Made by a program: the position numbers and the translations under genes. Under the pieces are notes generated by a model, which saw only the letters and a program-made list of their open reading frames with translations, did not search any database and was not told where the DNA came from. A stretch of DNA of 64,000 nucleotides from Paracoccus aminophilus JCM 7686 (GTDB taxonomy: Bacteria > Pseudomonadota > Alphaproteobacteria > Rhodobacterales > Rhodobacteraceae): the NCBI RefSeq assembly GCF_000444995.1, contig NC_022044.1, positions 142,584-206,583 of the forward strand, read 5' to 3'. Each line of letters starts with the position of its first letter. Position 1 is the stretch's first letter. This document shows, piece after piece, positions 51,399-60,248 of this stretch.

Positions 51399-51983
51399 TC
51401 AATAGGACCCGAACAGATTTTCGGCCAGATCAATGAAGCGCGCGAGCAGCACCGGGCGGCGCGACAGATCCGAGCGGGCGAGTCCGGACAGGACCGCGCT
51501 GTTGATCACTTGCGGCGTGCGAAACGCAGGCTGGCGCATCGGATCATTCGGCGCAGGCCCGCCGGTCGACCAGCCCACCGCCAGCCCCAGTAGGACCGAG
51601 GGCGAGCGCGTCGGCGCAAACAAGGCCTCGCGCATCAGCCGGTGGCGCATCGCGGTGGTCGGGCTGACAACCCAAGCCGCAATGTCCTGCATCATCGGCT
51701 TTTCATAGGGGCTGAGCAGATCGGCCATCAGGCGCAGGCATTCGTAAGCCCAACCGCACGCGACCGAGGGCAGCGCCGCGAAGGCTGCAAAGGTCACCGC
51801 TTCCTCGGGCGTGGTCGAAGAGCGCAGCCGGTAGAGATATTGCAGATTGCCCTCATCCTGCCGCGGACGCATCTTGGTCAGCGTCTGGACCTCGGGCAGC
51901 AACAGATAAAGCTCTTCCGGCGTATCGTAGCGCAAAGACCGGCGCGGAGGGCAGGTTTTGTCATTCGCGTCGTGTTCTATCAT
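51399..51983 (-). CDS. T6SS-locus protein of unknown function
   Basis: A 194-residue soluble protein, first in the right T6SS block, with its stop 4 nt upstream of the tagH start. It shows TPEELYLLLPEVQTLTKMRP near 27-46 (in part), EAVTFAAFAALPSVACGWAYECLRLM near 69-94 (in part), and repeated aromatic or helical segments, suggesting an all-helical fold. I recall a T6SS-associated family of this kind (possibly DUF6931) but cannot verify it. The ATG at 51983 is chosen; a GTG at 51992 is also in frame, and neither has a good ribosome binding site. Its place suggests a partner of the FHA protein or of TssA. Confidence 0.7.
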   Translation of the reverse strand: MIEHDANDKTCPPRRSLRYDTPEELYLLLPEVQTLTKMRPRQDEGNLQYLYRLRSSTTPEEAVTFAAFAALPSVACGWAYECLRLMADLLSPYEKPMMQDIAAWVVSPTTAMRHRLMREALFAPTRSPSVLLGLAVGWSTGGPAPNDPMRQPAFRTPQVINSAVLSGLARSDLSRRPVLLARFIDLAENLFGSY

Positions 51984-51992
51984 CTGATGCAC

Positions 51993-52283
51993 GAAGATTC
52001 GCCGCTCGTCGCTATACTCCCATTTGTCTTAGCGCCTATTGTCTGAAAGGTCGAGACGAGCCCGGCGGGAATTCGCGCGAGCCCCTGAAAGATCGCGTGA
52101 GAGATCGGCCGCAAGACGCCCGCCCCGCGCCCTGCGCAAACCTGCCGGATCCAGACCAAACTCGCTGCCAGACGCCAGTTTTTCCCGGATACGGCAAGCC
52201 GTTATTGGCCGACCAGCCCGCTTTGCAGTTGACAAAGAACGGGGGCGCGAATATCCGAACGCTCGTTCCACAAAAGGCGTTCA
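51993..52283. promoter_or_regulatory. Divergent intergenic region between the T6SS locus and the TetR gene
   Basis: This gap of 291 nt must hold the promoter of the right T6SS block (minus strand) and that of the TetR gene (plus strand). I see no sigma-54 type GG-N10-GC element on either strand with confidence, no terminator with a U tract, and no convincing small gene. The only clear element is the palindrome at 52257-52268. Confidence 0.4.
52257..52268. promoter_or_regulatory. TetR operator candidate
   Basis: GAACGCTCGTTC is a perfect 12-bp palindrome 15 nt upstream of the TetR start at 52284, and a further GGCGTTC half-like element follows at 52276-52282. GAACG...CGTTC motifs are frequent in operators of TetR-type repressors of RND pumps, so autorepression and control of the downstream operon are likely. 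Confidence 0.55.
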
Positions 52284-52865
52284 ATGGGTCGCAGGCGCAC
52301 CATAGACCGGGATGCAACCATGGCCGCGATCGAAGCGGTGGTCCGCCGCGAAGGAGTCGGCGGCCTGTCGATTGATGCCGTCGCCAAGGAAGCGGGGATC
52401 TCGAAATCCTCGGTGGTCTATGATTTCCGCAACAAAGCCGGGCTTTTGGCCGCCTTCACGCGCGACCGGCTCGACACCCACCGCCGGGTGATCGAGGACC
52501 AATTCCGCGACGACGACCGCCCGAACCGTTCGCTGCGCGCCATGCTGCATTGCTCGCAAGAGCGTCCCTCTGCCGAGGAGACGCAAGTGGCCATGCTGAT
52601 TTCCTCGGCCATGCGCTCGGAAGAAGAATGCCATAATATCATGCGTGACGAAGTCTCGCGCATGTTTGTCCAGATCCGCGAAGAAGCGCCGGATGCGCGC
52701 CGTGCGCGTCTGGCCTATATTGCGCTCTATGGCTTGAAGTCGCTTGAGTTTTTCGGCTTCCATCAGTTCGAGGCTGGGGAACGTCAGGAGTTGCTGAGCG
52801 ATATTACCGAATTTCTCGACCTCGACGATCCCTCTCCCCGACCCGGACCAGCCCCGTCCTCGTGA
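52284..52865 (+). CDS. TetR-family transcriptional regulator
   Basis: A 193-residue TetR-type regulator. The N-terminal helix-turn-helix (about 8-55: AIEAVVRREGVGGLSIDAVAKEAGIS, KSSVVYDFRNKAGLLAAF, in part) is clear, with the ligand domain behind it. Unlike classical YFxSK motifs it reads VVYDFRNKAGL, which is common in the TetR subgroup tied to efflux pumps. It lies 73 nt upstream of the RND operon on the same strand, with a palindrome at its own promoter. The ligand is unknown. Confidence 0.88.
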   Translation: MGRRRTIDRDATMAAIEAVVRREGVGGLSIDAVAKEAGISKSSVVYDFRNKAGLLAAFTRDRLDTHRRVIEDQFRDDDRPNRSLRAMLHCSQERPSAEETQVAMLISSAMRSEEECHNIMRDEVSRMFVQIREEAPDARRARLAYIALYGLKSLEFFGFHQFEAGERQELLSDITEFLDLDDPSPRPGPAPSS

Positions 52866-52938
52866 CTGCCCCAAGCCCGTCCCGTCCCCTTCTCTTTCCT
52901 ATCGCCGCGCAAGCGCATATTTCACCCGGAGAAAGTCC

Positions 52939-54324
52939 ATGTTTCATTTCAGGCCGGCAAAGATCCTCCTGCCCTTCGTGGTTGCGGCGCTTCTGGCACC
53001 CGTTGCCGGCGTTGCGCAGCAGGGCGGCCAACAAATGCCGCCCACTCCGGTCAGCGTCATCGAGCTGACGCCCCAGCCGCTGCCGGTCGTGTCCGAACTG
53101 CCGGGCCGGGTCTCGGCCACGCGGATCGCCGAGGTGCGTCCGCGTGTCAGCGGCATCGTGCTGCAGCGGGTGTTCGAACAGGGCTCTTTCGTGAACGAGG
53201 GCGACGTTCTTTATAAGATCGACAATTCGCAATATCGCGTCAGCCTCGCCAGCGCCGAAGCGACGCTGGCGCGCGCCAAAGCGAACCAGCTCAACGCCCG
53301 CGATCAACAGGCCCGCGCCGAGCGTCTGCGTCAGCGTAACGTGTCTTCGGGCGTCGATCTTGAAAATGCGGTGACCAATCTGGCGGTCTCTGACGCCGAG
53401 GTGGAAATCGCGCAGGCTTCGCTCGATCAGGCTAAGCTGAATTTCGACTATACCGAAGTGAAAGCGCCGATCTCGGGCATCATCGGGCGCGCGCTGGTCA
53501 CCGAAGGCGCGCTGGTCACGGCTCAGACCGATGTCATGGCCACGATCCAGCAGCTTGACCCGGTCTATGTCGACTTTACCCAATCCTCGGCAGACGTGCT
53601 GCAACTGCGCCGCGCCATGCAGGCGGGCCAGCTTGTCGCCACGGCGCCGGGCGAGGCTCGGGTGAAGCTGATCTATGACGACGGCACGCAATATGCCCAT
53701 GCCGGCAAGCTGCTCTTTTCGGAAGCCACCGTCGATCCGCTGACCGGTCAGGTCACCATGCGCGGCGAATTCCCGAACCCGGATGGCGATCTGTTGCCCG
53801 GCCTTTATGTCCGCATCTCGATCGAACAGGCCGTGGCGGAAGCCGCATTGTCGATCCCGCAAATGGCCGTGCAGCGCGACCCGCAGGGCAATGCCTATGT
53901 CTACACCATCTCGGCCGAGAACAAGGCAGAGCGCAAAATCGTCACGCTTGGCCGCACGCTCGGGCCGCGCTGGATCGTGCTCAGCGGTTTGACCGCAGGC
54001 GAGAAGGTCGTGGTCGAGGGCGCGCAGAAACTTTACCCCGAAGCGCAGGTCGCCCCCGAACCGTGGAGCGACACCGAAGCCGCCAATGCCGCCAAGGGCG
54101 AAAGCAAGGCGGGCGATGCCAAGGACGCCTCGACCGAGGCCGCCGCGGTCAAGGCCGCCGACGAGACCCCGAAAACTGACGCTGCCCCGAAAACTGACGG
54201 CGCCCCGAAAGCCGAAGGCACCGAAGGCGCTGCGAAAACCGAGACCAGCCCGGAAGCCGCTCCGGAGGCCGGTGCCGCGCAAGGCGGGGACAAGCCCGCC
54301 GAAGCGCCGAAGCAAGGCCAGTGA
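52939..54324 (+). CDS. RND efflux membrane-fusion protein (AcrA/MexA type)
   Basis: A 461-residue periplasmic adaptor. A signal peptide covers about 1-27 (LLPFVVAALLAPVAGVAQQ). Then follow the family parts: VIELTPQPLPVVSELPGRVSA, GIVLQRVFEQGSFVNEGDVLYKID (lipoyl half, in part), a helical hairpin at about 95-160 with the KLNFDYTEVKAPISGIIGRA return, and the beta-barrel. No lipobox Cys is present, so it is not lipidated. The last 80 residues are a Lys/Ala/Glu-rich tail with near-repeats (PKTDAAPKTDGAPK), unusual for AcrA. It lies 11 nt upstream of the pump gene. Confidence 0.93.
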   Translation: MFHFRPAKILLPFVVAALLAPVAGVAQQGGQQMPPTPVSVIELTPQPLPVVSELPGRVSATRIAEVRPRVSGIVLQRVFEQGSFVNEGDVLYKIDNSQYRVSLASAEATLARAKANQLNARDQQARAERLRQRNVSSGVDLENAVTNLAVSDAEVEIAQASLDQAKLNFDYTEVKAPISGIIGRALVTEGALVTAQTDVMATIQQLDPVYVDFTQSSADVLQLRRAMQAGQLVATAPGEARVKLIYDDGTQYAHAGKLLFSEATVDPLTGQVTMRGEFPNPDGDLLPGLYVRISIEQAVAEAALSIPQMAVQRDPQGNAYVYTISAENKAERKIVTLGRTLGPRWIVLSGLTAGEKVVVEGAQKLYPEAQVAPEPWSDTEAANAAKGESKAGDAKDASTEAAAVKAADETPKTDAAPKTDGAPKAEGTEGAAKTETSPEAAPEAGAAQGGDKPAEAPKQGQ

Positions 54325-54335
54325 GGTAGCGGTCA

Positions 54336-57300
54336 ATGTCACAAATCTTCATTCACCGACCCGTCCTCGCCTGGGTGATCTCGATCTTCATCGTGATCGC
54401 CGGGGTGATTTCGGTCCGCCAGATCCCGGTTGCGCAATATCCTCAGGTCGCGCCGCCGCAGATCTCGATTTCGACGATCTATACCGGCGCCTCGCCGCAG
54501 CAGATCTATGAGGCCGTAGCCCAGCCGATCGAAGAACAGCTGAACTCGGTCCAGAACCTGATTTACTACGAATCCACTGCGGATTCCTCGGGCGCTCTGT
54601 CGATCTCGGCCACCTTCGCGCCGGGCACCGATATCGCGAAAGCCCAGATCGACGTGCAAAACGCCGTCAGCCGGGTGCAGGCGCTGCTGCCGCAATCGGT
54701 GACCAACCAAGGCGTGCTTGTCGAAGAGGCGAGCGCGGGCTTCCTGATGATCGTCGCGCTGACCTCGAGCGATGGTTCGATGGATGCGACCTCGCTTGGC
54801 GATTACATCAACCGCAACGTCGTGGGCGAGCTTTCGCGGATCCCCGGTATTGGCCGGGCGCAGGTCTTCGCCTCGAAAAAGGCGATGCGGATCTGGCTGG
54901 ATCCCGACAAGCTGCAAGGTCTGAACCTGTCGTCGAGCGATATCGTCAACGCGATCCGCGCCCAGAACGCGCAGGTGTCGGCCGGTAAGGTCGGGGCCGA
55001 TCCGAACCCGATCTCGCAACAATTGACCGCGACGGTGCTGCTCAAGGGCCAGCTGAATACGGTCGATGAGTTCAAGGCGATCGTGCTGCGCGCCAATCAG
55101 GACGGCTCGACCGTGCGTCTGGGCGATGTCGCCCGCGTCGAGGTTGGCGCCGAATCCTATAACTTCACCTCGCATCTGAACAACCAGCCCGCCGCTATGG
55201 TCGGCTTGCAGCTGTCGAGCACGGGCAACGCGCTCTCGGCCTCGGCTGCGGTCGCGGCCAAGATGGAAGAGCTCAAGCAGTTCTTCCCGCAGGGCGTGCA
55301 ATACTCGATCCCCTATGACACCACGCCCTTCGTCGCGGCCTCGATCGACAAGGTGATCCACACGCTTGGCGAGGCGATGCTGCTCGTCTTCGTCGTGATG
55401 TTCATCTTCTTGCAAAACATCCGCTACACGCTGATCCCGACCATCGTGGTTCCGATCGCGCTCGCGGGCACGATTGCGGTGATGCTGGCGGCTGGCTTCT
55501 CGATCAACGTTTTGACCATGTTCGCGATGGTGCTCGCCATCGGGATTCTGGTCGATGACGCCATCGTCGTCATCGAAAACGTCGAGCGGATCATGGCGAC
55601 CGAGGGGCTTGGCCCCGTGGCCGCCGCGCAAAAGGCGATGAGCCAGATCCAAGGCGCCATCGTCGGCATCACGCTGGTGCTGGCTGCCGTGTTCATTCCC
55701 ATGGCCTTCTTCCCGGGCGCGACCGGCATCATCTATCGCCAGTTCGCGCTGACCATGGTCGTGTCGATCCTGTTCTCGGCCTTCCTCGCGCTGACGCTGA
55801 CGCCCGCGCTGTGCGCCACCTTCCTCAAGCCGATCTCGGGCCACCACGAACGCCGTGGCTTCTTCGGCTGGTTCAACCGCAACTTCGACCGCGCCACCAA
55901 TGCCTATGCGGGCGGGGTGAAACGCTCGATCTCGGGGCGGCTGCTGCTCATGGTGGTCTATGCGGCGCTGTGCTACGGCGTCTTCTTCGGCTTCACCCGC
56001 CTGCCGACGAGCTTCCTGCCGAACGAGGATCAGGGCTTCGTCATCACCGATGTGCAGACCCCGGCCACGGCCAGCTCGAACCGCACCGACGAGGTTCTGG
56101 CGCAGGTCACGGACATGTATAAGGCAATGCCCGAAGTCGAGAACGTCGTGACCGTGCGCGGCTTCTCGTTCTCGGGTCAGGGCCCGAACGCGGGGATCGC
56201 CTTTACCACCTTCAAGGATTGGGCGGACCGCAGCAAATCGGCGCAAGACATCGCGAATGGCGCGAATATGCAGCTCTTCATGATGAAGGATGCGCAAGCC
56301 TTCTCGCTGTCGCCGCCGCCGATCCCGGGCTTCGGCACCACCGGCGGTTTCGACTTCCGTCTGCAGGACCGCGGTGGCCTTGGCCAACAGGCGCTTGACG
56401 CCGCCGCCGCCCAGCTGATGCAGCAGGCGACCGAGAGCGGCTATGTCATGGGTCTGCGCAAGGCGGGTCTGCCGCCCGCCGCGCAGGTCTTCGTCAACAT
56501 CGACCGCGAAAAGGCCAATGCCTTCGGCGTCGTCTTTGCCGATATCAGCTCGACCCTGTCGCAATATCTGGGCTCTGCCTATGTCAACGACTTCCCGAAT
56601 GCCGGGCGGATGCAGCGCGTCGTCTTGCAGGCAAACGAGGATTCGCGGATGCAGGCCGAGGACATTCTGAAGCTCACCGTGCGCAACTCGAATGGCGGCA
56701 TGGTGCCCTTCTCGTCCTTCGCCACCGTCGATTGGGAACAGGGTCCGTCGCAGGTCGTGGGCTATAACGGCTATCCCGCCGTCCGGATCTCGGGCATGGC
56801 CACCCCGGCCTATAGCTCGGGCGAGGCCATGGCCAAGATGGAAGAGCTCGCCAGCCAGCTGCCGCAGGGCTTTGGCTATGAATGGACCGGGCAATCGCTC
56901 GAAGAGATCCAGTCGGGCGATACCTCGACCCTGCTCTTCGGGATGAGCGTCGTCTTCATCTTCCTGCTGCTCTCGGGCCTTTACGAAAGCTGGCAGATTC
57001 CGCTTTCGGTGATGCTCGTGGTGCCCTTGGGGATCTTGGGCTGTGTGGCCGCGATGTTCATCATGAAGATGCCGAACGACGTTTACTTCAAGGTCGGTCT
57101 GATCGCGATCATCGGTCTCTCCGCCAAGAACGCGATCCTGATCGTGGAATTCGCCAAGGACCTGCGTGCCGAGGGCGAGAAGCTGATCGATGCGGCGGTC
57201 CATGCCGCGAAGCTGCGCTTCCGTCCGATCCTGATGACCTCGCTGGCCTTCACGCTTGGCGTGGTCCCGCTGGCCATCGCGACCGGCCCTTCGGCCGCCA

Positions 57301-57533
57301 GCCAGAACGCCATCGGCACCGGCGTGATCGGCGGCATGATCGCCGCGACGATCCTGTCGATCTTCTTCGTTCCGGTCTTCTTCGTCTTCGTGCTTCAGCT
57401 CTTCAGCCGGATCACCGGGCGCGACCCGAACATTGATCCCCAGATCGCCAAGCTGCAGGCCGCCGAAGCCGAGGCCATCGCGCATAGCGAACGCCAGACC
57501 CGCAAAGCGCAGAACGACGTCAGCGGCCACTGA
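54336..57533 (+). CDS. RND multidrug efflux transporter (AcrB type, HAE1 family)
   Basis: A 1065-residue proton-driven inner-membrane pump of normal AcrB length. It starts MSQIFIHRPVLAWVISIF, has the family PVAQYPQVAPPQI at about 29-41, the proton-relay Asp pair in ILVDDAIVVIENVERIM (about 405-422), and the second-half GLIAIIGLSAKNAILIVEFAK segment (about 930-950), including the Lys of the relay. Large periplasmic pore loops lie between helices 1-2 and 7-8. The C-terminus is charged and cytoplasmic. No TolC/OprM gene follows; a strong terminator closes the operon, so the outer channel must be shared from elsewhere. Confidence 0.95.
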   Translation: MSQIFIHRPVLAWVISIFIVIAGVISVRQIPVAQYPQVAPPQISISTIYTGASPQQIYEAVAQPIEEQLNSVQNLIYYESTADSSGALSISATFAPGTDIAKAQIDVQNAVSRVQALLPQSVTNQGVLVEEASAGFLMIVALTSSDGSMDATSLGDYINRNVVGELSRIPGIGRAQVFASKKAMRIWLDPDKLQGLNLSSSDIVNAIRAQNAQVSAGKVGADPNPISQQLTATVLLKGQLNTVDEFKAIVLRANQDGSTVRLGDVARVEVGAESYNFTSHLNNQPAAMVGLQLSSTGNALSASAAVAAKMEELKQFFPQGVQYSIPYDTTPFVAASIDKVIHTLGEAMLLVFVVMFIFLQNIRYTLIPTIVVPIALAGTIAVMLAAGFSINVLTMFAMVLAIGILVDDAIVVIENVERIMATEGLGPVAAAQKAMSQIQGAIVGITLVLAAVFIPMAFFPGATGIIYRQFALTMVVSILFSAFLALTLTPALCATFLKPISGHHERRGFFGWFNRNFDRATNAYAGGVKRSISGRLLLMVVYAALCYGVFFGFTRLPTSFLPNEDQGFVITDVQTPATASSNRTDEVLAQVTDMYKAMPEVENVVTVRGFSFSGQGPNAGIAFTTFKDWADRSKSAQDIANGANMQLFMMKDAQAFSLSPPPIPGFGTTGGFDFRLQDRGGLGQQALDAAAAQLMQQATESGYVMGLRKAGLPPAAQVFVNIDREKANAFGVVFADISSTLSQYLGSAYVNDFPNAGRMQRVVLQANEDSRMQAEDILKLTVRNSNGGMVPFSSFATVDWEQGPSQVVGYNGYPAVRISGMATPAYSSGEAMAKMEELASQLPQGFGYEWTGQSLEEIQSGDTSTLLFGMSVVFIFLLLSGLYESWQIPLSVMLVVPLGILGCVAAMFIMKMPNDVYFKVGLIAIIGLSAKNAILIVEFAKDLRAEGEKLIDAAVHAAKLRFRPILMTSLAFTLGVVPLAIATGPSAASQNAIGTGVIGGMIAATILSIFFVPVFFVFVLQLFSRITGRDPNIDPQIAKLQAAEAEAIAHSERQTRKAQNDVSGH

Positions 57534-57554
57534 GCCGCCGCATCAACCGACACC

Positions 57555-57586
57555 AAAAAAGGCGGGGATTTCTCCCCGCCTTTTTT
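57555..57586. terminator. Bidirectional intrinsic terminator after the RND operon
   Basis: GGCGGGGA (57561-57568) pairs with TCCCCGCC (57573-57580) around a TTTC loop. It is flanked by six A residues and six T residues that make it a terminator in both directions. It sits 21 nt after the pump stop codon and shortly after the stop of the convergent small gene at 57613. Confidence 0.92.
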
Positions 57587-57612
57587 CATGCCGCCTTGCG
57601 AGGCGCCGGGGC

Positions 57613-57921
57613 TCAGCGCCCCGAATAGGTCGCGACGCCCCGAATGCCCGAGGCCACGCCATACCATTCATTCGAGGTGAACGGATGCGAGATGTCCTCA
57701 CCGGCGCGCGCCTTGTTCTGCAAGATAAAGCGAATGCGCTCGCGCTTGTCGCGCCAGGTGAATTCATCGTCGATCTGGGCGATTTCCGCGCGCGAGAAGA
57801 CATGCGGATTGAGGCCAAGAATGGCGGCCTCTTGGATATGGCCTGCCGAGAGCGTCTGGGCATGGGCTGCGCCCAAGGCCGAAAGGCTCGCGAGGGCGGC
57901 AAAAAGGGTGGTGCGGATCAT
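57613..57921 (-). CDS. Small exported protein of unknown function
   Basis: A 102-residue protein with a clear signal peptide (MIRTTLFAALASLSALGAAHA) and a short mature part, QTLSAGHIQEAAILGLNPH, followed by a charged region (RDKRERIRFILQNKA) and an aromatic end (NEWYGVASG). The ATG at 57921 begins the signal peptide; an upstream ATG at 57939 gives an unnecessary six-residue extension. It stands alone between the bidirectional terminator and the deaminase gene. No family is recognised. Confidence 0.7.
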   Translation of the reverse strand: MIRTTLFAALASLSALGAAHAQTLSAGHIQEAAILGLNPHVFSRAEIAQIDDEFTWRDKRERIRFILQNKARAGEDISHPFTSNEWYGVASGIRGVATYSGR

Positions 57922-58026
57922 CTGCGGTCTCCTTTGCAAGAGATGGGCTGCCCCTGATGTGGACCTTTCCGGCCCGCGATGAAAGGGCAGCCTCGCAGAT
58001 TATGGGACGGTTGAGCTGATCCTGTC

Positions 58027-59301
58027 TCAGCCGATCACATGGCGACGGCGAACCGAACCCGGACGCCCGCCAAGCGACAACCGCGCATCATTGCGCGCCT
58101 GCTCTGAGACGACCTTGCCCTTCGAGACGACGAAGAGACGGTCGGGACGCAGACGCACAGCCTCGGTCGGATTGCCCGCGTCGAGCACGACCAGATTGGC
58201 TTTCGCGCCGACCTTGAGGCCATAACCGTCAAGCCCCATGATCCGGGCGTTGTTTTCCGTGACCATGGTGAAGCAGCGCGCCATTTCCTCGGGATGGGTC
58301 ATCTGCGCGACATGCAGCCCCATGAAGGCCACGTCGAGCATGTCGCCCGTGCCAAGCGAATACCACGGGTCGAGCACGCAATCCTGACCCCAGCCGACGG
58401 TGATCCCTTGCGCCTGCATTTCCTTGACGCGGGTCAGGCCCCGGCGTTTCGGGAAGCTGTCATGGCGACCCTGAAGCGTGATATTGATCAGCGGATTGGG
58501 GATCGCCATCAGATCGGCCTCGGCGATCAGCGGGATCAGCTTTGAGACATAGTAATTGTCCATCGAATGCATCGAAGTCAGATGCCCCGCCGCTGCGCGA
58601 CCCGAAAGACCGTGGCGCAAAATCTCGCGCGCATAGGTCTCGACATGGCGGCTCATCGGGTCATCGGTCTCGTCGCAGTGAAGATCGATGGGCAGGCCGC
58701 GCTCGGCGGCAATGCGGCAAAGATCGGCGACCGAGTCCGCGCCCTCTTGCATGGTGCGCTCGAAATGCGGGATGCCGCCGACCACATCGCAGCCCATGTC
58801 GAGCGCGCGAATGACGTTCTCGCGCCCGTTCGGCACGCGGTAAAGCCCGTCCTGCGGGAAGGCCACCAGTTGCAGATCCAGATAAGGCGCGACGCGGCGC
58901 TTGACTTCCAGCAGCGCCTCGACCCCGCGCAGGTGATCGGCGGAGGTATCGACATGGCTGCGGATCGATAGAAGCCCCAAGGACACCGCCCAATCGCAAT
59001 AAGCAACGGCCCGCTCGATCATCTCATCGACGGTGGCGATGTCGCGCAGCTCTCCCCATAGCGCGATCCCTTCGAGCAAAGTGCCCGAGGCATTCACCCG
59101 CGGCTTGCCATAAGACAGCGTCGCATCCATGTGGAAATGCGGATCGACAAAGGGCGGCGCGACCAGATCGCCCGTGGCGTCGATGATGCGCGCGGCCTCG
59201 CCCTCGATCTTGCCCACCGCCGCGATGCGGTCGCCCTGAATGGCGATATCGGCAACAGAACCATCGGGCAAAGTGCCGCCCTTGACCAGAAGATCGAACA
59301 T
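58027..59301 (-). CDS. codA: Cytosine-deaminase-like amidohydrolase
   Basis: A 424-residue metal-dependent amidohydrolase. The metal ligands and catalytic residues of Escherichia coli CodA are all found with a constant offset: H55 and H57 in HFHMD, H208 and E211 in HCDETDD, H240 in GHLTSMHS, and D307 in GQDCVLDPWY. The reaction would be cytosine to uracil plus ammonia. The second sphere differs somewhat (HFHMD instead of HLDTT), so a related pyrimidine or N-heterocycle such as creatinine or isoguanine remains possible. The ATG shares one base with the permease stop, so it is the last gene of the nucleoside/BMP transporter operon, fitting salvage of imported bases. Confidence 0.82.
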   Translation of the reverse strand: MFDLLVKGGTLPDGSVADIAIQGDRIAAVGKIEGEAARIIDATGDLVAPPFVDPHFHMDATLSYGKPRVNASGTLLEGIALWGELRDIATVDEMIERAVAYCDWAVSLGLLSIRSHVDTSADHLRGVEALLEVKRRVAPYLDLQLVAFPQDGLYRVPNGRENVIRALDMGCDVVGGIPHFERTMQEGADSVADLCRIAAERGLPIDLHCDETDDPMSRHVETYAREILRHGLSGRAAAGHLTSMHSMDNYYVSKLIPLIAEADLMAIPNPLINITLQGRHDSFPKRRGLTRVKEMQAQGITVGWGQDCVLDPWYSLGTGDMLDVAFMGLHVAQMTHPEEMARCFTMVTENNARIMGLDGYGLKVGAKANLVVLDAGNPTEAVRLRPDRLFVVSKGKVVSEQARNDARLSLGGRPGSVRRRHVIG

Positions 59302-60248
59302 CAGCGTTCACCTTTATTATAGGGAGTCATCAGCGCCGCCGGAACTTCCGAGCGCCGCGACATCAGAATGAGAGCGAGAATCGAGAGCAGATAAGGCGCC
59401 ATCAGGAAGACCTGATAGGGCAGATGCGCGCCCATCGGTGTCTGTTGCAGCCGCACTTGCAGCGCATCAAAAGCCGCGAACAAAAGCGCGCCCAGCACCG
59501 CCTTGCCCGGACGCCACGCGCCGAAGACGACCAGCGCAATGCAGATCCAGCCGCGCCCGTTCACCATCTCGAAGAAGAAAGACGAGAAGGCCGAAAGCGT
59601 CAGAAACGCCCCGCCAACCGCCATCAGGCCAGAGCCGACGACAACCGCGCCAATGCGCAAGGCGCTGACCGAAAGGCCTTGCGCCTCGACCGCCGCCGGG
59701 TTCTCTCCGGCTGCGCGCACGGCCAGGCCAAGCGGGGTGCGGAAAAGGACAAAAGCCGTCAGCCCCGCGACGATGAAAGCCAGATAGGTCATCGGCGTTT
59801 GGTTGAAAAACGCCTGCCCCAGCACCGGAATATCCGACAGAATCGGGATTTCTAGCGGCTGGAACGGGGTGATTTTCGGCGGCGTCGTGGTTTGCGGCAG
59901 CGCCACGCGATAGGCGTAATAGCTGGTCGCGGTGGCCAGAAGCGTGACACCGATGCCGACGACATGCTGCGACAGGCCGAAAGGCACAGTCAGAACGCCA
60001 TGCAAAAGCCCAAAGAGCATCCCGGCGAGCATTGCCGTCGCGACCCCAAGCCACAAAGGCGCGCCGAGATAGACCGACATCCAGCCCGAGAAGGCGCCGA
60101 TCACCATGATCCCCTCGATCCCGAGGTTCAAAACGCCCGCGCGCTCGCAAATCAGCTCGCCCATGGTCGCGAAGATCAAGGGCGAGGCGATGCGCACCGC
60201 CGCCGCCCAGAAGGTGACCGAGAGGAGAATATCAAGAATGTCGCTCAT
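59301..60248 (-). CDS. BMP-type nucleoside ABC transporter permease 2
   Basis: A 315-residue inner-membrane permease of the BPD_transp_2 group (YufQ/NupQ-like), with about eight or nine membrane segments. The family motif GELICERAGVLNLGIEGIM is at 31-49, and the later LSVSALRIGAVVVGSGLMAVGGAFLT is seen in part near 205-230. It overlaps the other permease gene by 4 nt. With the upstream permease it forms the heterodimeric channel of a nucleoside-type importer. Confidence 0.92.
   Translation of the reverse strand: MSDILDILLSVTFWAAAVRIASPLIFATMGELICERAGVLNLGIEGIMVIGAFSGWMSVYLGAPLWLGVATAMLAGMLFGLLHGVLTVPFGLSQHVVGIGVTLLATATSYYAYRVALPQTTTPPKITPFQPLEIPILSDIPVLGQAFFNQTPMTYLAFIVAGLTAFVLFRTPLGLAVRAAGENPAAVEAQGLSVSALRIGAVVVGSGLMAVGGAFLTLSAFSSFFFEMVNGRGWICIALVVFGAWRPGKAVLGALLFAAFDALQVRLQQTPMGAHLPYQVFLMAPYLLSILALILMSRRSEVPAALMTPYNKGER

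Noticed and set aside
51993..52283. Sigma-54 promoter for the T6SS operon
   Set aside because: No convincing GG and GC pair at the correct spacing was found on the minus strand of this gap.
54339..57530. A 1063-codon open frame antisense to the RND pump gene, and similar long antisense frames over prpC/prpB and tssM
   Set aside because: These show His/Arg/Asp-rich composition without motifs or ribosome binding sites. They are expected shadows in high-GC DNA.
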